A program made the position numbers and the translations under genes. Of a DNA stretch of 64,000 nt, positions 1 through 10,110 are shown piece after piece; positions within the stretch are counted from its first letter, which is position 1, and every line of letters begins with the position of its first letter. The notes under the pieces are model-generated. The model searched no databases and was not told where the DNA came from. It was given only the letters and a program-made list of their open reading frames with translations. The stretch comes from Bryum argenteum. Its lineage: Eukaryota > Streptophyta > Bryopsida > Bryales > Bryaceae. The stretch spans positions 10,085,001 through 10,149,000 of the forward strand of contig CM073325.1 in NCBI GenBank assembly GCA_037043015.1, written 5' to 3'.

Positions 1-260
1 CACATAATTGGCTTGCAATGGTAATACATGCCCCATGCTTGGAAACCCAAAAACAAGAGTTGTTTTCACTAAAGTGCATTGCATTAATTCATACTTTATT
101 TTATGGGCTTGAAAATTTTACAGCACAAACTAGACTTGATTTGGAACCTAATCCAAGTGATTTCATCCAAAACGGACCTCGGATGAAGAAGATATGGCTC
201 TTCAAAGTTTCTGGATCTACATCCAAAATGTCGTTTCTCGACATCGTGGGCGTTTAAGGT
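1..260. mobile_element. Partial TTAA-flanked element, right end
   Basis: This is the right part of the same repeat that is complete at 958-1932. It shares the stretch running from ATAATTGGCTTGCAATGG through the long A-rich block to the terminal GGGCGTTTAAGG, followed by TTAA at 261-264. The left end lies outside the window. No coding capacity is seen; short frames are repeat sequence. Confidence 0.6.
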
Positions 261-264
261 TTAA

Positions 265-953
265 GCATCACGTTATCCTTTGCACAAAGTACACTATGTC
301 TGCTGAAAAAAAGTTTGCATCAATTTTGAATGCTATGATCTTACAAATGGCAATGATCCAACAGTTGAAATTCTAAACACTACCTTTGATGGTAGTTATT
401 TTTAAGATTGTACGGTTGAAAATTTCAAAAATTGTAAAGGAAATTCTCATACTCCAATGTCTACACGGTGGTATAAAATCGCAGTTCTGGAGTTTGGAGC
501 TCTCAAAACACCATGGTCGTTTAGGGGTTAAATATATCCTTCTACCACGAGTTTTTGATTTGACCTCAAATGGTTGTCGTCTTGGTAGGGTGCTTAAAAA
601 CATCAAAGTTATTCTAGGTCGTGCCAATCAAAATTTGACACATGAAGTGTCATGTATTGCAAACTTACTGTACCAAAAAATGAAAATACAAATAAATTAA
701 ATTCCATGGTATTCACTTATAAGCGGAGATATTACAAATAAACCTAGTGCAATCAAAAACTCATTGATTAGAGAGTTGATCACCTTCATCTTAATAACAC
801 TCTTGACTCAAAATAATTACTAAAAAGATTTCTTGGCTCAAAAAGTAACTTTGTAAACTAAGGTGAAAATTGCCTCAAATTAAAAAAAAAAAAAAAAAAA
901 CTCAAAGTTAGACCTCTTGCACTAAAATGCATGCCATGTATTTTTAGAGCATC
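265..953. other. AT-rich spacer with element relics
   Basis: No gene is seen. A further element-like terminus (GTCGTTTAGGGG followed by TTAA at 528-531) shows that an older, decayed relative of the neighbouring TTAA-flanked elements lies here. An A-run is present near 880-900. Confidence 0.5.
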
Positions 954-957
954 TTAA

Positions 958-1932
958 CCCCTAAACGTCCCAGCCTATTTTTAGCAGAAAAGCACATTTC
1001 CATAGAAATCGTCATAGATGAAAATGAAGAGGAGCTAATAAGATCTCAACCGTACAAAATTGTAATAGACTTATCGAAGATCATGTGGACCAAAATTTGA
1101 GTCATGAGGCCCTATAGATCGGGAGATCATAACATATCAATATCAAAAACAAACTGCAAAATTTCATCATTTTCACTTTGAGGTGGAAATGCTACCAATA
1201 TACCTATTGCAATGAAAAAGTCACCAACTAGAAAGATGTTCACCTTCATCTTAATAAGTCCTTTACCCAACAAAAATTCATCAAAAAAATTTCTTGGCTC
1301 AAATAAAAGCCATGCAATGATAAAAACTCTACTTAAAAAATTTACAAAGGAAAAATAGTCCAAAACTAGACCCTTTGCATTCAATTTCATGCCTTATCTT
1401 CAAAACATCTTCGATCTTGTTAAGGTTTCTACCACTTAGACTAGACTCTAATCGGAGGCCTTTCCAAAAAATTAAGTTGAGATCCAACGGTGGATGAAGG
1501 AGATATAGCTCCTCAAATATCATCCATTTTCTCACTTTTTCTGTTGACAAAACATCATTGCAAATCCAATAGCAAAATCATTTGGATCAAAAAACTTCTC
1601 ACTACAAAGTTGTTAAGAATCACCTTAAAATCATGACCATGAAAAAAAAATCATGAAAAACTATTTTAAATTTCACATAATTGGCTTGCAATGGTAATAC
1701 ATGCCCCATGCTTGGAAACCCAAAAACAAGAGCTGTCTTCACTAAAGTGCATTCCATTAATTCATACTTTATTGTATGGGCTTGCAAATTTTACAACACA
1801 AACTAGACTTGATTTGGAACCCAACACAAGTGATTTCATCCAAAACGGAGTTTGGATGAAGGCGTTATGGCTCTTCAAAGTTTCTGCCCTCCATCCGAAA
1901 TGTAGAAAAACGACATTGGGGACGTTTAGGGG
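958..1932. mobile_element. TTAA-flanked terminal-inverted-repeat element, 975 bp
   Basis: The element starts CCCCTAAACGTCCC and ends with the exact reverse complement, GGGACGTTTAGGGG, a 14-bp perfect inverted repeat. TTAA sits immediately outside both ends (954-957 and 1933-1936). An inverted copy of almost the same length lies at 8734-9704, and similarity between the two stops at these ends, which confirms the boundaries. No transposase is encoded, so it is non-autonomous. TTAA target sites and CCC termini are typical of the piggyBac superfamily; that assignment is an inference. Confidence 0.75.
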
Positions 1933-1936
1933 TTAA

Positions 1937-2515
1937 AATAGAGTGAGCTTTCCACCACAAAAAGTACACTTAAATTGAAATCAACTCAAAAACTAAGATT
2001 GAAATCCAACGGTGGATGAAGAAGGTGTAGTCCTCTAGGACCACACATTTCTATTATTCTTTTTCTATATAGAAATTTCATAGTAAAGAATGTGGATTAA
2101 AATAAATTCCAACTAGAAAGTTGTTGGTATTCATCTTACAATCATACATATGTAAAACAAATTCATCAAAAAAAAAAAAAAAATCTAATTCCATATAATT
2201 AGCATGCATTGGTAAATCATGGCCTATGTATGAAAACCCCAAAGCAAGAGTTGCATTCACTAATATGCATGGCTAGATTCATACCATATTGGACGGACAT
2301 GAAATTCTAACTACAGATAACATATTTGATATGGCACCAAAATCAACAAATTTCTTTGGACTAAGAAGTTATGACTCTTGAAAATTTCCGCTTGTCAAAA
2401 CGTCACTTTTGAATGGCAAGGACATTCAGAGATTGAATCCAAAATGATAAGTGTCCTTGAGGATAAATGAATTAGTGAGCGATTATTGAACATGCATTAA
2501 ATTTGAGCAATAGCA
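1937..2515. other. Spacer with a diverged element fragment
   Basis: No gene is seen. Around 2180-2300 a decayed copy of the internal part of the TTAA-flanked family is recognisable (AT-rich block, then CATGCATTGGTAAATCATGG). The last 12 bases, TGAGCAATAGCA at 2504-2515, are the left target-site duplication of the adjoining SINE. Confidence 0.5.
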
Positions 2516-3080
2516 CCACTTTAGTCCACTCATCTATTGTGGGGGTCTTGAACCTTGTTGTATGGGTACCTCAAAGCCCTTTGGGGATACTATGTCAAGT
2601 ATCTTCAAGGCACTAGTAACTAACTAGAAACTATGGTGAAACAACCTATAAGCGGGCACCTACCCAAAGGCGTGCACCCAAGATTCTTCCTTTCATAAAG
2701 ATCTAACCTCCCTTGCATGTACCTCATGCAAACATAATTAGGGTGCCCGCCTTTAGGCTACTGCTTCTAAAAATTGTATTTAATTATGTGTATTTTTTTT
2801 TAAACCACAAAAATAGGGAAAGTGACTCTTTTCCTATTCCTCATCCCAGAAAAATAGTAACCCACTCAATTCTCTTTCCAAGTATATAGATTCCCTCAAT
2901 TTCCCTTAAGTGCACGACAATAGGTGGTTTCACCATAGCGTAGTTATAGTGTCCACCCTCGAAAGGGGGAAGTAGTATTGTCCCAATTTCCCCTTGACCT
3001 ATGGGTATCGGGTTATTAGCATTATGAACAGACACTCGGTTCACACCACTTAGAAAGGGACCAAAGTTTCTATCTATCTA
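2516..3080 (+). mobile_element. 5'-truncated SINE split by a MITE
   Basis: This matches the full-length SINE at 34722-35078 from its ACTATAGTCCACC segment to the 3' end AGTTTCTATCTATCTA. The insertion is flanked by a perfect 12-bp duplication, TGAGCAATAGCA, at 2504-2515 and 3081-3092, as expected for LINE-mediated retroposition. About 85 bases of the tRNA-like 5' head are missing. The SINE body is interrupted at 2634-2935 by a separate inverted-repeat element. Confidence 0.8.
2634..2935. mobile_element. 302-bp MITE-like element inside a SINE
   Basis: The ends are inverted repeats: TGGTGAAACAACCTAT on the left and ATAGGTGGTTTCACCA on the right (16 bp, one mismatch). TA flanks both sides (2632-2633 and 2936-2937). 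The uninterrupted SINE at 34722-35078 has a single TA at this point, so it serves as the empty site. No coding capacity. TA duplication suggests the Tc1/mariner-Stowaway group, but the family is not identified. Confidence 0.8.
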
Positions 3081-3092
3081 TGAGCAATAGCA

Positions 3093-3420
3093 GAATTAGG
3101 ATTAAGTTTTGCACTAAAACAAGCCTTCGTTCTTCGTCCTCTTCAGGATAAAGGAAACAATCCAATCCCGACGAATTCCGACTCCAGCAGAAAGCTTCAT
3201 CGAGGAGCTTGTTTCCAGGATAATCAAGGCGTCGCAAATCGTAAAAACGGCCGTGGCTAGTAATCAGATTCGACATTCCTGTAGCTGCCGAACAATTATT
3301 CGTGAGAGTATTTCTGTGAAGGGAAAGGAGGATCAGGCTGGGGGTTCAAGGGAGGTTTATCAAGCTTACAACGGAGCAAGCTTCCTTGCGTTTTAGAATC
3401 ACAATAGCGGCAGAATTGCA
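3093..3420. promoter_or_regulatory. Upstream region of the Obg gene
   Basis: This is the non-coding stretch between the SINE and the Obg start codon. It is richer in GC than the repeats on its left and should contain the promoter and 5' UTR. I see no clear TATA box or other element that I can name. Confidence 0.35.
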
Positions 3421-6139
3421 ATGTCAATTTGCAGGATGCAAGGGCCAGCGAGCACGCCATGTGCGAGCTCCGCTGTAACTCGCAAGCTGCCAAGTTATCT
3501 TCACCTCTGCTCTCATTCCGTCACATTTTGCATACAACCACAAAGCCTTCGGTACAAGCATAATTCCGCTCGAATCAATTTTGCACTTACAAGGGAGAAC
3601 CCTAACTCTTCGGCGCTTCGAGAAGGGCCGAAGAATTTAGAAAATGAGCCGCACAAGTATTTCGACCAGGTTGTGATTACAGTGCGCTCGGGCGACGGAG
3701 GCAACGGCGCAGTGCTGAAGCTGCCGAAACCGAAAGTAGTCGACAGTGAGAAGGAGAAGTATAAGAAGAAGGACAAGAAACCGGCGGGGACGTACAAGCG
3801 CGGGAACGACGGTGCTTTGATTTTGCCTCTCGGCGGCCAGGGCGGCGATGTGATCATTGTGGCTGATGAAAGCCTGGATACGTTGTTGCCTTATCACCAG
3901 CGACGGCGTCACAATGCCAAACGGGGCGCCAATGTTGACACTCTTGGAGTCCTTTCTCCGTCTCTACGTGACGGACTCAACGCTTCTGTGCTCCGAATTC
4001 CTGTCCCCGTCGGTAAGACTCTTGCGTATTTGCAATTTCTGACTGTGACATCTGCTTGTTGTACTCTGAACGAAAGAACTCTTGGCTCAGAGTATTCATT
4101 CGCACTATCCTTGATCTCTGGGATATAGCACCATTGCTGATTGTTGTACTGCACCAGTGGAGTTTTTAGGTTCCTTTTCTCTCATTTCTTGGAGTGATTC
4201 TTTCTCCTTTTGTGGCAATGCAGGCACAGTGGTGAAAAGGAAAAGAGGAGGAAAGTTCATAGCTGACCTTGCAAAACATGGAGATGAAATCATGGTTGCT
4301 CGAGGTGGTCGTGGAGGGGTACGATTGTAATGCTGAAAGATACAATGGAGTTTTCCTATTTTTCTGACCGGATGAGCTCCGTTATATTATCGTAGAAACT
4401 CGTGCCTTTCATTTCGAAGTTCTAAATGAGCAACCAGACTGATATGATGGTTGGTTGCAGATATGTGTTGTGGAAAGTAAAGACAGCAATCGTCTCAAGC
4501 GTAATGGTGTACTAACTATACAGGATTCTGATGAAAAGGTGATGCCCGATTTCGTCATTGTGGCTATATCGCAGTGATGTTTTAGGGATCCGCTTTTGTG
4601 ATACTAAGCTTGCTATTACAGGTTGCGACTCTTGGAGGTCCGGGAGAAGAGATTGCACTGGAGTTGACGCTGCGAGTTGTGGCAGATGTTGGACTTGTGG
4701 TATGGCTTCTGCACTAATGTGATTCTCCAAACAATGGCGGAGTGGGAAGTTATTTATGTGCTGAATATGGTTGGACTACAGGGATTCCCGAATGCAGGGA
4801 AATCATCATTATTGGCAGCAGTGACGGCTGCAAAGCCTGAGATTGCGGCATATCCTTTCACTACACTTGTGCCGAACTTGGGCTGCTTGGAGGGTGATCC
4901 TTTGAAGAATGATGGGGGTTTCTCACGCGGTGCAACGATGGCTGATCTCCCGGGGCTCATCAAGGATGCTCATCTTGGAAAGGTGATCAGCATCTGGAAT
5001 CAAACTTGCCATGAATTAGATTGTCCCCGCAATTTCTTGAAACTTTCAGTAGTCTAATCCGTGGTTGGGATGATGCTGTCGTCCATGTGAGGTTTTTAAT
5101 TATGCTTTGTAGGTATCGGCGCTGATTCAATCTTCATTTTTGGGTTCAGGGACTAGGAAGGATGTTTTTACGTCATTTGAGAAGAACTAGAGTTCTTGTA
5201 CATGTCGTAGACGCGTCGACTCCAAACCCAGTGGAAGATTACAGTATTTTGCGTGAGGTAAGTCGCCGTTCTTTGCTTGAAATTGCATTGCAAGAATGTA
5301 GGGGCTGTATTGAATTCATAGCCATGTACAAGCGCATTATGCTCCTCTATATTAATGGTTTGTTGTCTTGATTATGCAGGAGCTTCATCTTTATAATCCA
5401 GAGTACACCAGACGACCTCATGTTGTCGTTCTGAACAAGCTTGATATACCGGAGGTGATTTACCTTTCTCTACCCCTTGATTTTCTTCCTCGCACCTACT
5501 TTTGGACTAGTCCTTAGGTCCTTACATTGGGATCGAAGTTGTGAAGTTGTGTTGTTTCAGTTCTGATTGGCTACAGAAGCTGAAGTGAGTAACAGAAGTC
5601 TGCTTATTTGTGTCATTATTTTATCTTATTCAGGCCAGAGAGAGATTCGAATCCTTGAGGGAGACGATTTTAAATATGGGAATCGAGGAAACAGTCGCTG
5701 ATGATGCAGAGAGTCCTCGTCTTCCCAGATTAGACAACGCAGAAAGAGACAGTAGCTCGGTACAAGAGCAATCTTTGAATACAGTAGAAGAACGGAAAAT
5801 CCAGAACCAGTCTCGTCCAGCTGCTGTTGTTGGCATTAGTGCAAGGTATGGTTCTAGTTCCAGCAACTCTTTTACACGCTTTGATTGGACTCACCATGAA
5901 AGGTTTCATGGCGCCGAAACAATTTAAAGTCGGGCATATAGCTCATTGTCGCCTTCTCGTACCGTACTCATTTTTATGCTGTGGTCAACAAACGCAGGGA
6001 AGGAGAGGGAATGGAAAAATTGCTCGAAGTGATTCGGGATACGTTGCAGAAAGAGCAGAAGCAGGCCCGGAAACTCAAAACAGAGCAACAACGTTCAAAA
6101 ACGATGAAACACGGCAAAGCTCCACAATGGCAACTTTGA
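3421..6139 (+). CDS. OBGC: Chloroplast Obg-type GTPase (ObgC/CPSAR1-like)
   Basis: A nine-exon gene encoding 526 aa. Exons: 3421-4012, 4224-4318, 4461-4538, 4622-4699, 4782-4982, 5150-5257, 5380-5454, 5634-5845 and 5998-6139; all junctions are GT-AG and in phase. The first ~75 residues are rich in Ser, Arg and Lys and look like a plastid transit peptide. The glycine-rich Obg fold follows ([16 protein letters not shown], later [13 protein letters not shown] and RGGRGG), then the G domain with G1 [10 protein letters not shown]3 DLPG, G4 NKLD and a G5-like SAR. Family members act in plastid ribosome (50S) assembly and thylakoid biogenesis. An acidic insertion lies between G4 and G5, and a basic Lys/Gln-rich tail ends the protein. 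It converges on the PAP8-like gene. Confidence 0.95.
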
Positions 6140-6750
6140 ATAGGACAATTTATTATAATTTAAATGTCATGAAATATATTTAAACGGATTTGCAGAGCAC
6201 GGTTTGTACACCACTGCCACTTTACAATAGGCATATGGCATATCTTGTGTTCATCTTAACCCTGTTAATGTGCCAATCGCACCCGTCTTGAATATTTATT
6301 TGGTTATGGGTAGATTAAACCCCTCTTTCTGTCAACATTCTGAGATGTTGCGGTACTCTCACTTGTGAACATTCGTTGCAGAGTGTGATTTGGGTGACCT
6401 GAAATCATTGATAAAAGTGCTCTAAACAACTGAGGTTTTGCGCAGCAAGTGTTGGAGTAGCCTTGAAATTGAATCACACCATCGGCCAATATCTATTTCA
6501 AAAGTTGTTGTCCAAACAGAAGCTCACATGGTTTTTACTTGAAACTTTTTTTTCAACGAATGCTTGTGCTATTTCCATCAAAATCTTGGGAACTCATCTT
6601 TTATAGGTAATTTGCATATTCTACATACTCAGCATGCACAATTTGTACATCTTGTGAAGGAAAGGTGACCCTTCTTCTCACGAGGGGCTCAATATTCTAC
6701 ACGTCTTTGCAGCTTTCTAACATGTTACATGGTGTCAACCTTTCTGGCCA
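6140..6750. other. Convergent 3' intergenic region
   Basis: The 3' ends of the Obg and PAP8-like genes face each other here. The region is AT-rich and should hold both 3' UTRs and polyadenylation signals. No separate gene or repeat is seen. Confidence 0.5.
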
Positions 6751-8099
6751 CTAGCTCCCAGGTAATGTTGCGGGTGTCCAGTCGTAAGGAGCACGATCTA
6801 CCACAAGGTAATCTCCGCGGATGTCCTTCGCCACTCGAATGTTGTCGTCTAAGTAAACCGACTCAAACCTGCATCATTAAGAATGTACATTCTATCATAC
6901 ATTTGCAGCTACACGGGTGCAATAAGCACTAACCAAGTGCTTCAATCAGATGTGTACCACCGTACTTCTTGCATCTAACATCAGTACAGAAGATTTATGC
7001 TCTTAATCAACTGTTACGACGTACCAGCCCTGACCGAAAGGCGGAACTCCGAACCTCCGGCCGTTCACAAACAGTGCTGCTTTGGTGAACCTGCCATAGT
7101 GATCCGCTCCATCAGATGCACACGGGAGAGCTTCATGTTGCAAAGAATGGATTGTACACTACAACAACCTCTGGTTCGATGTTTGTATAGAAAACTGACG
7201 AGCTCTTCTTACAAAAGCTTTCAAGAGGAATTAGTTCAATCACATACAGACACTCAATTGCTTGTTACCTGAAATTCACTCGCTGGGATGACACGACTTC
7301 TATCGTGGAGTCCACTACGAACGACCCTGTCGGTGGGAAAGTTATGACATTGTTTAGGGTTCCCTTCTGCACATCGATCACCTGCACAAGAAGCAAATAC
7401 ACACACTTAGCGATGATTTCTACCTCTCAAATGTAAAAGTGTCCACTCCCAGTCATTCTTTTACACATCTAGCACTGTCAAGATATAATCAACCCCTCGC
7501 AAATTGATCATCTGTAAGGTGAGAATACATACGACTAATTGAATGTAACAAAAATGACGATGATTACTGCTTATCAAATGTGATGGTGTCCACTCCACAC
7601 CAGGTCATGTTCCAAAGCATTCGTTCCACCTCTAGCATGGGAAACTCCTTGCAAATTTATAATCTCTAAGATGAAAACAAAGTGGCAGTTACATAACGAT
7701 GACCAGGATGACGATGATTGTTTAAAAAAGAGGAGGGACCTGGAGAATGTCGCCGGCTTGGGTGCCGAAAATGGGAGCCTTCTCCACGATGAACAGCTGC
7801 TCTTTCTCCGTGGTCCAGAGCATACGCCAAGTGCCGCTCAATCGGTCGTCAGTCGTCGTCTGGTCGCGGCTCGCCACGGCCAGGGCATCGATGGTCTTCA
7901 CAATCTGCGCCCGCTTCTGGGTCTTCACCCCTCGCTCCTCACTGGCGATGAGGCCCAGCAAGTCGTCCCGGGCTAACCTGCTGCTGCTGCTAGTGCTCGC
8001 CTGCTGGGATTGGGATGATGATGATGATTGCGCGCGGCAGCCGTAGAAGTGGGTGCTGCGAGGCGCCCAGCATGGAGGAGTCGCCAGCGCCATAGCCAT
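6751..8099 (-). CDS. PAP8: Plastid-lipid-associated protein / fibrillin (PAP8, FBN6-like)
   Basis: A four-exon gene of 218 aa read right to left: 8099-7740, 7381-7269, 7090-7025 and 6868-6751; exon phases join exactly and the total is a whole number of codons. Residues 1 to about 45 are Ser-rich and resemble a chloroplast transit peptide. The PAP/fibrillin domain follows: LSGTWRMLWTTEKEQLF, GDILQVIDVQKGTLNN VITFPP, QRVNFRFTKAAL, PPFGQGWFESVYLDD and RVAKDIRGDYLVVDRAPYDW. The lipocalin-like domain of this family binds plastid lipids at thylakoids or plastoglobules. The wording of the motifs is closest to what I remember of Arabidopsis PAP8 (At5g19940). The donor of exon 1 (CAG/GTCCCT) is weak but forced by the conserved sequence. 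Confidence 0.9.
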
Positions 8100-8253
8100 T
8101 GCCGTGTCGGTGCTCGAAAAGCTCTGAAAAAGCTTGGGGTCTGCGTACCCCCTCTAAGTTACATCTTCAAATTCTGGATGAAAAGCTACAAACTTGTCTT
8201 TGGAAGATATTCTTTGCTTTTGTTTAGAAGAAGAAGAGAAACTCAGGTTGAAC

Positions 8254-8473
8254 ACTACGGTATGCTAGTTCCTAGCTAGCCATAGTGGCTTAGAGATGCC
8301 CAACATGGTATTCCCCTAAAGGGCTTTGAGGTACCTATACAACGAGGTCCAAGAAGCACACATCATAGTTGGGTGTATTATGGTGGTGAGTGCGTCGATA
8401 TGGAGAATAGAACCCACAACCTCTTCATGGGGGCCATGAGTCCTAACCACTAAATTAAGGTTGTGGTGCCTAT
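8254..8473 (-). mobile_element. Diverged SINE copy
   Basis: On the minus strand this reads as the same SINE family as 34722-35078: the box-A-like TAGTGGTTAGGAC, the box-B-like GTGGGTTCTATTCTCC, then CTTGGACCTCGTTGTATAGG, GTACCTCAAAGCCC and a CTAGCTAGGAACTAG segment. The 3' third is not recognisable, so it is truncated or heavily mutated. No target-site duplication was found. Confidence 0.65.
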
Positions 8474-8729
8474 GCTTTTGTGTACTATAAGGTGAACTCC
8501 TTAATTGTGGAGGAAATTTTAGTGTGGAAGTTGACAGTGGAAGCAATTTTTAGTGCATGGGTAAAGTAATTGTTAGACAAGATTAAGTGATATTATCATT
8601 TTGGTACTCTTCGACAATTTGTTATGGATTTTGAATCAATACTCAAAATGGTATTCATAAATTGCATCCTGTAATGATCATTGTGAGCACATGAAAAACC
8701 AAAGTGCAAAGCTACTATGTACCTCTAGC
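8474..8729. other. AT-rich spacer
   Basis: Between the SINE relic and the TTAA-flanked element. No gene, ordered repeat or RNA is seen. Confidence 0.4.
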
Positions 8730-8733
8730 TTAA

Positions 8734-9704
8734 CCCTTAAACGCCCACGATGTCGAAAAACGACATCTTGGATGTACATCAAAAACTTTGAAGAGCCATA
8801 TCTTCTTCATCCGAGGTCCGTTTTGGATGAAATCACTTGGATTAGGTTCCATATCAAGTCTAGTTTGTGTTGTAAAATTTTCAAGCCCACACAATAAAGT
8901 ATAAATCAATGGAATGCACTTTAGTGAAAGCAACTCTTGTTTTTGGGTTTCCAAGCATGGGGCATGTATTACCATTGCAAGCCAATTATGTGAAATTAAA
9001 AATAGTTTTTCATGAAATTTTTTTCATGGTCATGATCCTAAGGTGATTCTTAACAACTTTGTAGTGAAAAGTTTTTTGATCCAAATGATTTTGCTATTGG
9101 ATTTGCAATGATGTTTTGTCAACAGAAAAAGTGAGAAAATGGATGATATTTGAGGAGCTATATCTCCCTCATCCACCGTTGGATTTCAACTTAATTTTTT
9201 GGGATGGCCTCCAATTAGAGTCTAGTCTAAGTGGTAGAAACCTTAGCAAGATTGAAGATGTTTTGAAGATAAGGCATGAAATTGAATGCAAAGGGTCTAG
9301 TTTTGGACTATTTTTCCTTTGTAAAATGTTCGGTAGTTTTACCATTGCATGGCTTTTATTTGAGCCAAGAAACTTTTTTGATGAATTTTTGTTGGGTAAA
9401 AGGACTTATTAAGATGAAGGTGAACATCTTTCTAGTTGGTGATTTTTTCATTGCAATAGGTATATTGGTAGCATTCCACCTCATAGTGAAAATGATGAAA
9501 TTTTGCAGTTTGTTTTTGATATTAATATGTTATGATCTCCCAATCTATATGGCCTCATGACTCGAATTCTGGTCCACATGATCTTCGATAAGTCTATTAC
9601 AAGTTTGTACGGTTGACATCTTAATAGCTTCTCTTGATTTTCATCTATGACGATTTCTATGGAAATGTGCTTTTTTGCTAAAAATAGGCTCGGGCGTTTA
9701 GGGG
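8734..9704. mobile_element. TTAA-flanked terminal-inverted-repeat element, 971 bp
   Basis: This is the inverted counterpart of 958-1932. The left end is CCCTTAAACGCCC after TTAA (8730-8733); the right end is GGGCGTTTAGGGG before TTAA (9705-9708). Just inside the left end is a hairpin, GATGTCGAAAAACGACATC. Frames within it resemble frames in the other copy but carry no recognised domain. It is non-autonomous. Confidence 0.75.
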
Positions 9705-9708
9705 TTAA

Positions 9709-10110
9709 CCCCTAACCTCCCCAGTGTCGTTCTTCTACATTTTGGTGAAGGGCTGAAACTTTGAAGAGCCATAACTCCTTCATCCGGAGTCTATTTTGGA
9801 AAAAATCACTTGGGTTAGGTTCAAATCAAGTTTACTTTGTGTAGTAAAATTTTCATACCTATACACTGAAGTATGAATTAATGGCGTGTAGTTTAGTTAA
9901 TGCAACTTATGATTTTGGGTTTCCATACATTAGTCATGTTTAACCATTGTAAACCATTTATGTTTGGTTTTGGGTTTCCATACATTAGTCATGTTTTACC
10001 ATTGCAAACCAATTGTGTGAAACGAAAAGTAGTATTTGATGAATTGTTTCATAGAATCATGATCTTAAGATGAACTTTTTAGTTGGGAGATTTTTGATCC
10101 AAATACTTGT
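9709..10110. mobile_element. Truncated TTAA-family element abutting the previous one
   Basis: It begins CCCCTAACCTCCCCAGTGTCG directly after the TTAA that ends the 8734-9704 element, so the two share one TTAA. The following sequence (TTTGAAGAGCCATAACTCC, then TTGGGTTTCCATACATTAG, which occurs twice) belongs to the same family. No right terminus is found; it fades near 10110. Confidence 0.6.

Noticed and set aside
954-968. Interstitial telomere repeat (CCCTAAA)
   Set aside because: Only a single heptamer occurs, at the terminus of each TTAA-flanked element; there is no tandem telomeric run.
1127-1390. Phe/Leu-rich frame repeated at 9276-9560, possible membrane protein of the element
   Set aside because: The two copies differ by frameshifts and the hydrophobicity reflects T-rich DNA; no conserved protein is evident.
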